A DNA stretch of 51,024 nucleotides, from positions 1-51,024 of the forward strand of contig JBJHBG010000018.1 in NCBI GenBank assembly GCA_050485385.1, in the 5' to 3' direction. Position numbers and translations under genes: made by a program. The DNA is from RECO01 sp050485385. Its GTDB lineage: Bacteria; Pseudomonadota; Alphaproteobacteria; Geminicoccales; Geminicoccaceae. Positions 41,606 to 50,389 of the stretch are shown here, one piece after another; position 1 is the first letter of the stretch, and every line of letters starts with the position of its first letter. The notes below the pieces were generated by a model, which saw nothing but the letters and a program-made list of their open reading frames with translations, searched no databases and was not told the origin of the DNA.

Positions 41606-44600
41606 CTACAACGCCAACAGCGGCTCGCCGAGCGCGCGGGTAAGCTGGCGGCTCGCCCGCACCTCCTCCAGGAACGCGGCCTCGGCGAAGGCGAGTTCGG
41701 GGCCGTCGTCGGCCGACAGCATCGAGGCGAAGGTGTCGGCTGTCGTGGCGCGCGTGACGACTGGCTCCAGCGTCACGCCGGTGGCGGTCTCGACCTGGCC
41801 CCGCATCGCCTCGAACAATTGCCGGTCGGCCGTGCGCACCAGGACGCGCAAGGGCGCGCGCGGCGCGGCTGCAAGATTGCCGATGGTCCGCGCAGCCAGC
41901 GTCGTGTCGACCGTGCGCGCACCGCGTACAGCACCGGTATCGACCAGCCCGGCGCCGGTTAGTGCCGTGCGGTCGAGGGCCGCGTCGAGGCCGCGCCCCA
42001 GCACCAGCCGGGCCGGCTGGCCGAGATCGGCCACGACCGGGGCGTCGATCACCGGCACCACCACGAAACCGCCGCCACGGACGATGTCGTCGCGGATGAC
42101 GACGTCGCCGAGGATCGGCGGCCCGCCCGGCGCCACGACGTTGCCCGGACCGCTAACGTTGCCGCGGCCCGGCTCGAAGCCGCGCCCGCCGATCAGGAAC
42201 GGGAAGCGGAACGTGCTGCCCGGCACGCCCACGCCGCTCGGCAGCAGCGGCACGGTCCCGTCCTCGCCGAACAGCACCGTGCCATCGAGCCAGCGGGGTG
42301 CGCGGTCGTCGCCAAAGACGTGGTTGCCGTGAATCACCAAGCGCGCCGTGACGAAGTCCCGATTGGCCTGGGCCATGAGGCCCGGCAGGACATCCAGCAC
42401 CCAGCGCCGCCCAACCTCGGTGAATTGCCAGACGAGGAAGTCGCCTTCCCGGAACCAGAGGCCGTCGGGCCGGAAGGGGACGCCGCCCGCCACCACCAGC
42501 CTGCCGGTCGGGACGCTCGGATCCGGCACGCTGCCGGTCACGAGCAAGGGCAGGTCGATCCAGACCTCACCCACCATCCAGTTGCGCTCGAGCACTTGGC
42601 TCGCCGGCTCGTCCAGACGCACGAGGAAACCCTGGGCCACGGTCTCGCGCGCGAACGGCATGCCGGCGCGCATCGGCTGCGTGCCATTGGGGCCGACGAA
42701 CAGCACCTCCTCGATCCGCAGTCGCGGCCGGTCGGCCTCGCCGCCGCGGGCGAACCGGGCGGCGAATTGGAGCTGCTCCGGCCAGGAGGTCTGTGGCAGA
42801 TCGCTGGCCGAGGCGCGGATGCGAATGACGCCGTCCGCGACGCCGGCATCGTTGCCAGCCGTGAAACTCGCCGTGGCGACGCCGTCCGGACCGGTGGTCG
42901 CTTCGACCGTCGCGGGGCCGGCATTGCCGGTCGCCACCTCGAAGCGGACGCGCACGCCTGCGAGCGGGCGACCGCCCCACAGCAGGCCCACGCGCAACGG
43001 AGCCGGGAACGGCTCACCCGGCACGACCATCTGGCCGTCGCCGCCGAGCGGCAGGAACTGGATCTGCGGGCACAGCCGGTCGATCGCGTCCTGCACGGTC
43101 GTTGCCGGCCCGTCCTCGCTCGGCGTTTCGCGCTGGTAGAGGCAGTTGGCGGGATCGAAGGCGACCTCGCTCGCGACCTCCGCGGCGGCGAAGAAGTGGA
43201 TGGGCAGATGCACGGGCGAGGCGAGTGCCGGCTCGTCGGCATCGAGGAGCCGCGCCTCGACGGCGTAGGCCGTGCGGCCCGCGTGCACGCCACAACGTGC
43301 CTCGGCGACGCCGTCGTCGTCGGTCACGATCACCAGCTCGGTCGGCGTGGTGACCAGCACGCGCGCGGCGGGCGTGCCAGGGACGGCATCGAGCCGTGCC
43401 GGATTCGACCCGTCAAGCGTGCGGAAGCGGACGCGGCGGCCGGCCACGGGCGTGCGGCCGCGGGCCACACCGACGCGCAACGGTGCGGCGAGCGGGGTGA
43501 GCGCTGCCGGATCGGTCGGATCGACCAGCGCCTCCTGGCCGTCACCGCCGAGCATCTGGAAGGCGATCTGCGCCGTGAGCGGGGCGAAGAGCCGGCGGCA
43601 GTCGCTCACCAGCCGAAGCCGGCCGGCGGCGGTACGCTCGACGACGGCGAGCGGCATGACGTGCACGGTGCCGGTGTGCGGCGGCACGGCGAGCGGGGCG
43701 CCGTTCGCGGGATCGCGCGGCCATTCGACGTCGGCGACCAGGGCGCGGGCGGGGATGGTCCAAGCCTCGCCCGGGCGGAGCGCGCCGCTGCCGACCGTCG
43801 CCTGGATGCCGCTCTCCAGCGGCAGGGCCGTGTCGACGGCGAGGGCTACCGGTGCGCCGCCCTCCCAGCGCCGGAGGCGACCGCCGGTCGGCAGTGCGGC
43901 CGTTTGCGGGTTGCCCTCGGCGTCGGTCAGCGGCGCGTTGGTCTCGGCGTCCAGGACCTCGTCGACGGCGATCTCGAGGCCGTTGACCTCGCCGAGGCGG
44001 ACCATCGGCCCCGGCCGGCCGGCACGCCAGGCGGCCTCGTCCCTGAGCTCGACCCACTGGCCCTGGTCCAGCGCCACCACGTCGTCCTTGCCGAGGCTCT
44101 CGACCCGGAGCCGGCCGGCGACGACGGTGTAGCGCGTGCGGTGGATGGCGTTGTCGCGCGACCACTTGACCAGAACGTCGCCGTCCTCGACCACACCGCC
44201 ACGATGCACCTCGACCCGATAGAGCCGGTTGTCGATGCCGCGATAGCCGCCCGGATCGGGGGTGAGGCACGGATCGTCGTCGGCGAGCGCCGGCACGCCT
44301 TCGGCCACGAGGCGGGCGCGGGCGGCGGGGTCCGGGTGCCAATCCGGCGGAAAGTCGAGGCAGCTCGCGCCGGCGCCGGCGCGCACGCGCCAGACGACCT
44401 GGGTGCGGAGGCAGGTGTCGGGGCCGCCCAGCGCCGTTTCGCGCAAGTACGGATCGTCCAGCGCCGTCACCTCGCGCTCGACCACCTCCAGCCAGACGCC
44501 GTAGGTGCCCGCCGCCTCCGGCACGGGATCGCCGTCCAGGTCCGGCTGCGCGCCGACGCTCGGCGTGAGGACCGCCGTCACCGTGGCGCCGGCCGGCGCC

Positions 44601-45067
44601 GGATCGAGCACGACGCGCACGCGGCCGGTGTCGGACGCCACCGGCGCCGGCACGGCGACGACGCGGGCGGGATCGGCAGCGCCGACGAGCCAGTCGCCGA
44701 GGCGCGGCACCGGGCCTGCCTCGACGCGGAAGTTGTTGGGCGACCCGCTGACCCGGCTGAGGGTGGTCGGCGCACTCGGCAGGTGCTCGACCAGGATGCC
44801 GCGGACATAGGCGCGGCCGGTGCCGATCAGGAGATCGCTCGCGGCGTCGTCCCCGTCGGGATCGGCCGGCGTGAGGGCGAAGCCTGCCGCGTCCTCCGGC
44901 ACGCCCGTCGGCCCGACCACGTCCAGCGTGGTGGTACGGTCGACGTGGAGGCCGATGTCCGCCGCCTCGTTCCAGTCCGCGTCGAGCTGGACGCGGCCCT
45001 GTTGCAGCCGGACGCTGGAGAAGTGCCGGTCGGGGCGGAAGGTGATGCGCGTGTAGTCGCCGGTCAT
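41606..45067 (-). CDS. Giant DUF6519 tail-associated protein with tandem Ig-like domains
   Basis: This 1153-residue protein starts MTGDYTRITFRPDRHFSSVR and QGRVQLDADWNEAADI, the hallmark of DUF6519 proteins found in contractile-tail-like clusters. The DUF6519 region covers about 1-500. Two similar Ig-like segments follow, at about 503-625 and 668-775, each opening with LGGDGQ and containing APLRVG and RVRF at matching spacing. A middle region (780-1010) is beta-rich. The last about 130 residues change character: TADRQLFEAMRGQVETATGV and FASMLSADDGPELAFAEAAF. It is probably a structural surface or fibre-like element of the particle, or carries cargo; this is inference. It lies 26 bases after the tail-protein gene. 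Confidence 0.85.
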   Translation of the reverse strand: MTGDYTRITFRPDRHFSSVRLQQGRVQLDADWNEAADIGLHVDRTTTLDVVGPTGVPEDAAGFALTPADPDGDDAASDLLIGTGRAYVRGILVEHLPSAPTTLSRVSGSPNNFRVEAGPVPRLGDWLVGAADPARVVAVPAPVASDTGRVRVVLDPAPAGATVTAVLTPSVGAQPDLDGDPVPEAAGTYGVWLEVVEREVTALDDPYLRETALGGPDTCLRTQVVWRVRAGAGASCLDFPPDWHPDPAARARLVAEGVPALADDDPCLTPDPGGYRGIDNRLYRVEVHRGGVVEDGDVLVKWSRDNAIHRTRYTVVAGRLRVESLGKDDVVALDQGQWVELRDEAAWRAGRPGPMVRLGEVNGLEIAVDEVLDAETNAPLTDAEGNPQTAALPTGGRLRRWEGGAPVALAVDTALPLESGIQATVGSGALRPGEAWTIPARALVADVEWPRDPANGAPLAVPPHTGTVHVMPLAVVERTAAGRLRLVSDCRRLFAPLTAQIAFQMLGGDGQEALVDPTDPAALTPLAAPLRVGVARGRTPVAGRRVRFRTLDGSNPARLDAVPGTPAARVLVTTPTELVIVTDDDGVAEARCGVHAGRTAYAVEARLLDADEPALASPVHLPIHFFAAAEVASEVAFDPANCLYQRETPSEDGPATTVQDAIDRLCPQIQFLPLGGDGQMVVPGEPFPAPLRVGLLWGGRPLAGVRVRFEVATGNAGPATVEATTGPDGVATASFTAGNDAGVADGVIRIRASASDLPQTSWPEQLQFAARFARGGEADRPRLRIEEVLFVGPNGTQPMRAGMPFARETVAQGFLVRLDEPASQVLERNWMVGEVWIDLPLLVTGSVPDPSVPTGRLVVAGGVPFRPDGLWFREGDFLVWQFTEVGRRWVLDVLPGLMAQANRDFVTARLVIHGNHVFGDDRAPRWLDGTVLFGEDGTVPLLPSGVGVPGSTFRFPFLIGGRGFEPGRGNVSGPGNVVAPGGPPILGDVVIRDDIVRGGGFVVVPVIDAPVVADLGQPARLVLGRGLDAALDRTALTGAGLVDTGAVRGARTVDTTLAARTIGNLAAAPRAPLRVLVRTADRQLFEAMRGQVETATGVTLEPVVTRATTADTFASMLSADDGPELAFAEAAFLEEVRASRQLTRALGEPLLAL

Positions 45068-45093
45068 GGCTGGCGTCTTTCTCGTTGCGTCCG

Positions 45094-47343
45094 TCAGGTC
45101 ACCCTAAAGACGCCGGCCTCGAGGCCGACCCTCAGGGTGTCTTGCAAAGCTGCCGCCAGGTTGGACTGGCGGATCGACAGGCCGAGGCGGGCGAAGGCGC
45201 CCATCTCGGTCGAGGCCTCGCCACCGCGCCGCACCGCCTCCGGGCACAAGGCGCCGAGCTGACCGAAGGCCGGATGCTCGAAGCGGGTCGAGGTGAAGCG
45301 CGGCAGGGTGCGCCGGGCGATGGTGGCAGCCTCGGCGTCGGTAAGCTGGGCCGAGGGATTTTCCGTCAAGCTGCGCAGTTCGGCGGTGGCCGCTTCGAGC
45401 GCCAGATCGGGCTGGCAACGAAAGCGCGGGGCGGTGCGCGAGCCGAGCGGCACGAACGCATAGCGCACGCAGCCTTCCTGGCGGCGCAGCGCGCGCACCC
45501 GGCCGGTCGCGATCACCTGGTCGAGATCCGCCGTCCGCGCCCGGATGCGGCCGAAGACGGTGCTGCGGCGGACGGCGATGTCGGTGCCCTCCGCGTCGAT
45601 GGCGGTCGCGGTCGAGAGCACCCCTGCCCCCGCATCGGCCTCGCGGTCCTCGCCGATCAGGCTGTCGATCACCGCGAGCGTGCCGACGGTGGGCGGCAGC
45701 GCGAACGCACCGACCACGCTGGCCGCGATCTCGATGCGGGCGATGCCGGCGGTTGCGGCCACCTCCAGTGCATCGACGAGGCCCGAAGCCGTGGCGCCGA
45801 GCGTGGCATGATGGGCGGCGAGGCGCTCGAGCGTACCGGCCTGGAGGCGGATGGGACCAGCGGTCATCAGGCCGTCGACGACGAGGCCGAAGGCGCCGTC
45901 GGCGGCGTCGACCGCCAAGGCGGCATCGACGAAGGGGCGGCGGCCGACGGGGACGAGATCCTGGAGGTGGCGGCGCCGCGCCCCGCTCGCCTCCAATGCG
46001 GCGGGCCAGCCGGCGGCGACCACGGCGAGGCCCGCGTCCGCCGCCAGTTCGATCGCCGGCAGCGGCTCGTCGTAGCTGGCATTGTCGAGGATGGCGACGA
46101 CGCCACGGCGGCCGGCGACGTTGCCCTCGGCGTTCCAGAGCGCCAAGGCCTCGGCGAGCGAGCCGACCGAGGGACCGCCATTGTCGGGCGCGAGGCCGTG
46201 CTCCGCCGTCCGCCGGGTGACGGCACAGATCCAGGGTACCTCGGCGCCGGTGGGAGCGAAGCCCTCGAGCCAGCCCTGGAGCGACGTGCGGCGGTCCCAG
46301 GGGCCGGCGCCGACGTCGGCCACGGCACCGATGGCATAGGCGACCTCGACCGCGAGGGCCGCGTCGTCGGCGTGCAGCGAGAGCCGCCCCAGTTCCGGGT
46401 CGACCATGACGTCACCCGCGGCGAGCGGCCGGCGCCAACCACCGCCCGCCTGCTCGCCCAGATGCGCGATGCGCAGGCGCTCGGGCGGCAGGGTCGTGCC
46501 ATCCAGCCGGACCTGGAACACGGGCTGGTCGCCGAACCAGCCGGCCGGATCAGCCGTGCCGGCGCGGCGGTCCTCCAGCTCGTGCCAGAGGGGGCGGCGG
46601 CGCAACGCTGCCGGCAGGTGGCGCTCCTCGCCGCTGCCGTCCTGCCGCGGGCGGTTGAAGAGGGGGCCGTCGACGCCTGCCGGGTGGAGGTGGAAGCGGC
46701 CATCGGCGGCAGCGACCGGGCGCGGCGTCACCCCGCCCATCACGTCGGCCGGATCGTCGAAGGCGAAGCCGAGGGGTGCTGCGAGCAGGCGCCAGAGGAA
46801 GACACCGACATTGGGGATGGCGTGGCGGCCCTCGCGCTTGGCGATCGGGCGCAGATCGACGTTGTGGGCGAAGCCGTCGAAGGGTGTGCCGGTCAACGAC
46901 GCGCGGTCGGCATCGCGCAGATCGGCGGTCTGACGGCAGTCGGGGCGGATGTGGTTGACGTGCTGCGACTGGACCAGGTGCTGCCAGTACTCGACGACGC
47001 GGGCGGGGTGCCCGGTGACGTCGCGGGCGATGCGCCGGACGACGGCGGCCGTGCCCTTGGCGCGGCGATAGGCGAGCTGGTTGGCGACGTAGGCGCGGAG
47101 GCTGAAGGCCTCGCCGCCGGCCGGATCGAGCCGGCGGGCGCCGAGCAGGTCGCCGAGATAGGGGACGACCCACTCCTCGCAGGTCTCGACGAAGGCGTTG
47201 TCGTAGAGTTGGCGAACGTCGTCCTCCATGAGGTCCAGTTCGGCCTCGGCGATGGCGAGGAGTGCCCGCAAGGGGTGGCCCTCGGCCGCGTCGCGGACGC
47301 GGATGTGGGCGGGAAGTCTTTGGAAGAGCCGGTCAGTCGGCAT
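45094..47343 (-). CDS. P2 gpI-like tail protein of a contractile-tail system
   Basis: This 749-residue protein begins MPTDRLFQRLPAHIRVRD, and its first 200 residues resemble phage P2 tail protein I: a helical stretch of AIAEAELDLMEDDVRQLYDN, then CEEWVVPYLGDLLGARRL and YRRAKGTAAVVRRIARDVTG. The C-terminal third is beta-rich, with repeats such as STVFGRIRARTADLDQVIA and the distinctive EGCVRYAFVPLGSRTAPRF. A late LCPEAVRRGGEASTEMGAF segment is shared with tail proteins of extracellular contractile systems, by memory of that family. It connects the baseplate to outer parts. ATG 47343 overlaps the baseplate gene by 11 bases; a longer reading is out-of-frame baseplate sequence. Confidence 0.85.
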   Translation of the reverse strand: MPTDRLFQRLPAHIRVRDAAEGHPLRALLAIAEAELDLMEDDVRQLYDNAFVETCEEWVVPYLGDLLGARRLDPAGGEAFSLRAYVANQLAYRRAKGTAAVVRRIARDVTGHPARVVEYWQHLVQSQHVNHIRPDCRQTADLRDADRASLTGTPFDGFAHNVDLRPIAKREGRHAIPNVGVFLWRLLAAPLGFAFDDPADVMGGVTPRPVAAADGRFHLHPAGVDGPLFNRPRQDGSGEERHLPAALRRRPLWHELEDRRAGTADPAGWFGDQPVFQVRLDGTTLPPERLRIAHLGEQAGGGWRRPLAAGDVMVDPELGRLSLHADDAALAVEVAYAIGAVADVGAGPWDRRTSLQGWLEGFAPTGAEVPWICAVTRRTAEHGLAPDNGGPSVGSLAEALALWNAEGNVAGRRGVVAILDNASYDEPLPAIELAADAGLAVVAAGWPAALEASGARRRHLQDLVPVGRRPFVDAALAVDAADGAFGLVVDGLMTAGPIRLQAGTLERLAAHHATLGATASGLVDALEVAATAGIARIEIAASVVGAFALPPTVGTLAVIDSLIGEDREADAGAGVLSTATAIDAEGTDIAVRRSTVFGRIRARTADLDQVIATGRVRALRRQEGCVRYAFVPLGSRTAPRFRCQPDLALEAATAELRSLTENPSAQLTDAEAATIARRTLPRFTSTRFEHPAFGQLGALCPEAVRRGGEASTEMGAFARLGLSIRQSNLAAALQDTLRVGLEAGVFRVT

Positions 47344-50300
47344 CGGCCGGCTCCAGGTGCAGGTCGATGTGGGCCGGCGAGACGAGGAGCAGGCTCGCCG
47401 GCAGCACGGTGGCGCCGTCGTCGCCGAGCCGGGCGGGTTCGGCGCGCAGCAGCGCCGAGTGCCCCACCGGCACCGCGTCACTCGCATCGGCCAAGCCGAG
47501 CTGGTCGAGGTGGACGATGCGCACGCCCGCAACGCCGTGCAGCACGGCGATGACCTTCGCCCCGGTGACCGGGGCGGCAAGCTCCATGGCGGCGAAGCCG
47601 AAGGCCGTCTCCAACGCGGCGCGCGCGGCGGCGTCGACGTCCGCAGGCTGGCGGTCGGGGTCGATCACCAACCGCGCCGCGACGGCGAAGTAGAGGGCCG
47701 TGAAGCCCTGGACGAGCACCCGGTCGCTGCCGTCGCGGATGGCGTCGATGGCGTTCACCAAGCCCAACAGCGCCTGGTCGGTCGGCAACGGCGCTTCGCC
47801 CGAGGCGAGGCCGACGGTGACGTGGACCAGCCGCTCGCTGCCCTGCCACAAGGTCTCGGCCCGGGCCTTGGCGAAGCCCGGCCAGGTGCGGGCGGTGTCC
47901 TCGTAGTCCGGCAGGGAGACGATGCGGTCCAGCGTGCGGACGGTGGTCGGCGCGTTCCGGCGCGCCTCTTCCATCGCCTCGGCCTCGGCGCTGCCGGCCG
48001 CGGCATCCGGATTGGTGACGGCGCGGAGGCCCAAGGGGCGCGTCTTCAAGAGCATGATGGCGCCGTCCGCCACCTCGCCGGCCGCACCGGCGCCGCTCCG
48101 ATAGCGGGCCGTCACGTTCTGCCGCCCCGTCGGTAGCCGGGCCCCGCGCACGCCGTCGCCGAAGACGACGCGGGTGGTGCCGTCCTCGTCCATGCGCACG
48201 GCATAGACGCGATCCTCCGGCCCGGCCTCGTAGAGCGAGGCGCGCTCGTGCCATCGGATGCCGTCGACCCGCACCTCGAGCGTGCTCTTCAGCCCCGGCG
48301 GCTGGGTGTCGGCGAGGAAGGTCAAGGGCAGCTTCTGGAGCGCGAAGGCCTGGTTGGCGCGGGTCGCGTCGCCCGAGCCGAGCACCTGCTCGGCGGTCTC
48401 GCCGTGACTGGCGCGGGCGACGTTGGCGTTCACGCGCAAGGACGGCCGCCGCATCGCGGTGCGGACGCCGGAGGCGAAGGTGAGCCGGGTGAAGCCCGCG
48501 ACGTGCCGCACGTCCTGGAGCAGCGCGATCTCGTCGCTCTCGACGCCCGGCGCGTCCGCCCGCTCGCCGATCACGGCGACGGCACGACCGGGCAGCAGGT
48601 CCAAAACCAGGCGCTCGAGCGTCAGCTCGGTGGCGCCTTCCTCCAGATCGCCCTTGATCGGCAGGCCCGCGATCTCCAGCCGGGCGGAGGCGACGTTGGC
48701 CTGGGCGCGGCGGAAGGTGAAGTGCCCGTTGGCGCCGGCACCGGTGAAGTCGCCGCCGTCGAGCGCGTTGAAGACCAGCGCCGTCGCCTTGCCGCTGAGG
48801 CCGAAGTCGGTGCGGGAGACCGTCGTCGCCCGGCCGACGCGAAGGGTCAGGTGGCGGGTGACGGCACCGTCGGGGGTCTCGATCACCACCCAGCCGTCCG
48901 GCGTCACCTCGTCGACCGCGCGCTCGAGGTAGACGTCGGCCTCGGCACCGAGTCCCACGCCCTGGCTCGTCTGCCAGATGGGCCGCGGCCGGCTCGTGCC
49001 CGTGTCCCAGCTCTGAGCGTAGCCGTCGCTGCCACGCTGGTTCTCGGGATCGGCCAGGGATTCCTGCTTGGGTGCGGTGCTGCCGAAGAACCCGACGCGC
49101 GTCCGCAGCGCGTGCAGCCCCGGCCGTGCCGTACCGATCGGCGCCGCCACCGCCGGCGGCGGCTGCAGGAGGACGGCAAGCAGCAGCGGCACCGACCACT
49201 TCTGTACCTTGACCACGGTCTGCAACGCCGCCGCCGACCACGTCGTACCCTTCAGGGTCTGGGTGACGGCTGCCTTCTGCAACGGGATCGACGCCTGGTA
49301 GTCGACCTTGCCGACCTTCAGGATCGGCGTCTTGAAGGTGAGCTGCTTGGACGGCTGGATCTTGGGTGGCGGCGACGGAGGCGGCGGGCTCGCCGGTGCG
49401 GTCGCCGTACCGAGCGGCTGCACCACCACCCGCGTCATGGCGTACGCCGCGTCCACCTCGACCTCACGGACCATGAGCGGCAGCGCATGGACGGCGGCGC
49501 TGCGCCGGCCGACGGCGACGACGCGGTCGCCGGGCCGGAGTTGGGTGGCCACGCCACGCAGCTGCACCTCCTCGACGGCGACGGCAACGAAGCTCGTCTC
49601 GACAGGGTCCAGGTCCAAGTCCAGCGCACGGGCCTCGAGCAGACCGTCGAGGTTCACCGTCTCGTCCAGCGGAAAGAACGCGGCCTCGCTCGCGAGGGTG
49701 ACGTCGAGCCGAGCCTCGGCCGGGATGTCCGCGAGGTCGAACACGTCGTCGACGTCGATCAGCACCAGGACGGGATCGACCGCATCCGCCGGCAGATGCA
49801 GCGCCAGCACCTGCGGGCGCTCCAGCCGTGGCGGGATGGCGTTGAAGTCGGCGCGGGCGTCGAGGTCCTCCAGGGTCTCGAACACCTGCGGCAGCTCGCC
49901 CGGCGCCTGCGGCACGCTCATCGCTTGGAGCCCCGCCGCGACTGGAACCGTGCGGAACGGATCGTCCGCGCTCTCGACGGTGAAGGCGAGCCGGGTCTCC
50001 GCCGCGAGGGCCGGACGCAGTTCGTAGCCGATGGCGCGGGCCAGTTCGCGCACCGAGAGCCGTTCGGTCGCCGTGGGCAGATAGGCCTCGTTGGCGATGC
50101 GCTCGTCGTAGAAGGCGAGCACGTCGAGGGCGAGCGCCCAGGCATCCAAAAGCGAGACGGTCGGATCGTCGATCGCACGGGTGGTGAGGGCTCGGAGTGG
50201 CGTGTGCAAAGCGTCGCCGTGACGCGGGTCCGGCACCGCCTGCCGCGGCAGGGCATCCAGCATGCGGGCGAGGAAGTCGCCGTGCCGGCCAATGCGGTAG

Positions 50301-50389
50301 GCGATCCGGTCGAGGCCGGCGCGGTTGGTGGGCCGCTCCGCCTCGGGCGCCGGACTGCCACACCCGCAGACGTCGAGCCGATCGGTCAC
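47333..50389 (-). CDS. Putative baseplate assembly protein (baseplate J/gp6-like)
   Basis: This 1018-residue baseplate component has an N-terminal CGCGSPAP segment and a helical start with DPTVSLLDAWALALDVLAFY, typical of the putative baseplate assembly family. A C-terminal Baseplate_J-like part runs about 720-960, with VVFGDGVRGARLPTG, YRSGAGAAGEVADG and RNAPTTVRTLDRIVSLPDYE. Residues 330-425 form an unusual insert that is Pro-rich (PASPPPPSPPP), then basic, then hydrophobic (VPLLLAVLLQPP). The GTG start at 50389 overlaps the upstream stop (GTGA). It would form the wedge around the central spike. Confidence 0.9.
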   Translation of the reverse strand: MTDRLDVCGCGSPAPEAERPTNRAGLDRIAYRIGRHGDFLARMLDALPRQAVPDPRHGDALHTPLRALTTRAIDDPTVSLLDAWALALDVLAFYDERIANEAYLPTATERLSVRELARAIGYELRPALAAETRLAFTVESADDPFRTVPVAAGLQAMSVPQAPGELPQVFETLEDLDARADFNAIPPRLERPQVLALHLPADAVDPVLVLIDVDDVFDLADIPAEARLDVTLASEAAFFPLDETVNLDGLLEARALDLDLDPVETSFVAVAVEEVQLRGVATQLRPGDRVVAVGRRSAAVHALPLMVREVEVDAAYAMTRVVVQPLGTATAPASPPPPSPPPKIQPSKQLTFKTPILKVGKVDYQASIPLQKAAVTQTLKGTTWSAAALQTVVKVQKWSVPLLLAVLLQPPPAVAAPIGTARPGLHALRTRVGFFGSTAPKQESLADPENQRGSDGYAQSWDTGTSRPRPIWQTSQGVGLGAEADVYLERAVDEVTPDGWVVIETPDGAVTRHLTLRVGRATTVSRTDFGLSGKATALVFNALDGGDFTGAGANGHFTFRRAQANVASARLEIAGLPIKGDLEEGATELTLERLVLDLLPGRAVAVIGERADAPGVESDEIALLQDVRHVAGFTRLTFASGVRTAMRRPSLRVNANVARASHGETAEQVLGSGDATRANQAFALQKLPLTFLADTQPPGLKSTLEVRVDGIRWHERASLYEAGPEDRVYAVRMDEDGTTRVVFGDGVRGARLPTGRQNVTARYRSGAGAAGEVADGAIMLLKTRPLGLRAVTNPDAAAGSAEAEAMEEARRNAPTTVRTLDRIVSLPDYEDTARTWPGFAKARAETLWQGSERLVHVTVGLASGEAPLPTDQALLGLVNAIDAIRDGSDRVLVQGFTALYFAVAARLVIDPDRQPADVDAAARAALETAFGFAAMELAAPVTGAKVIAVLHGVAGVRIVHLDQLGLADASDAVPVGHSALLRAEPARLGDDGATVLPASLLLVSPAHIDLHLEPADAD

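Noticed and set aside
42320..45262. A plus-strand open frame of about 980 codons opposite the DUF6519 gene
   Set aside because: The composition is typical of antisense translation (many Arg, His, Gly), there is no motif, and it overlaps a recognisable tail-cluster gene completely.
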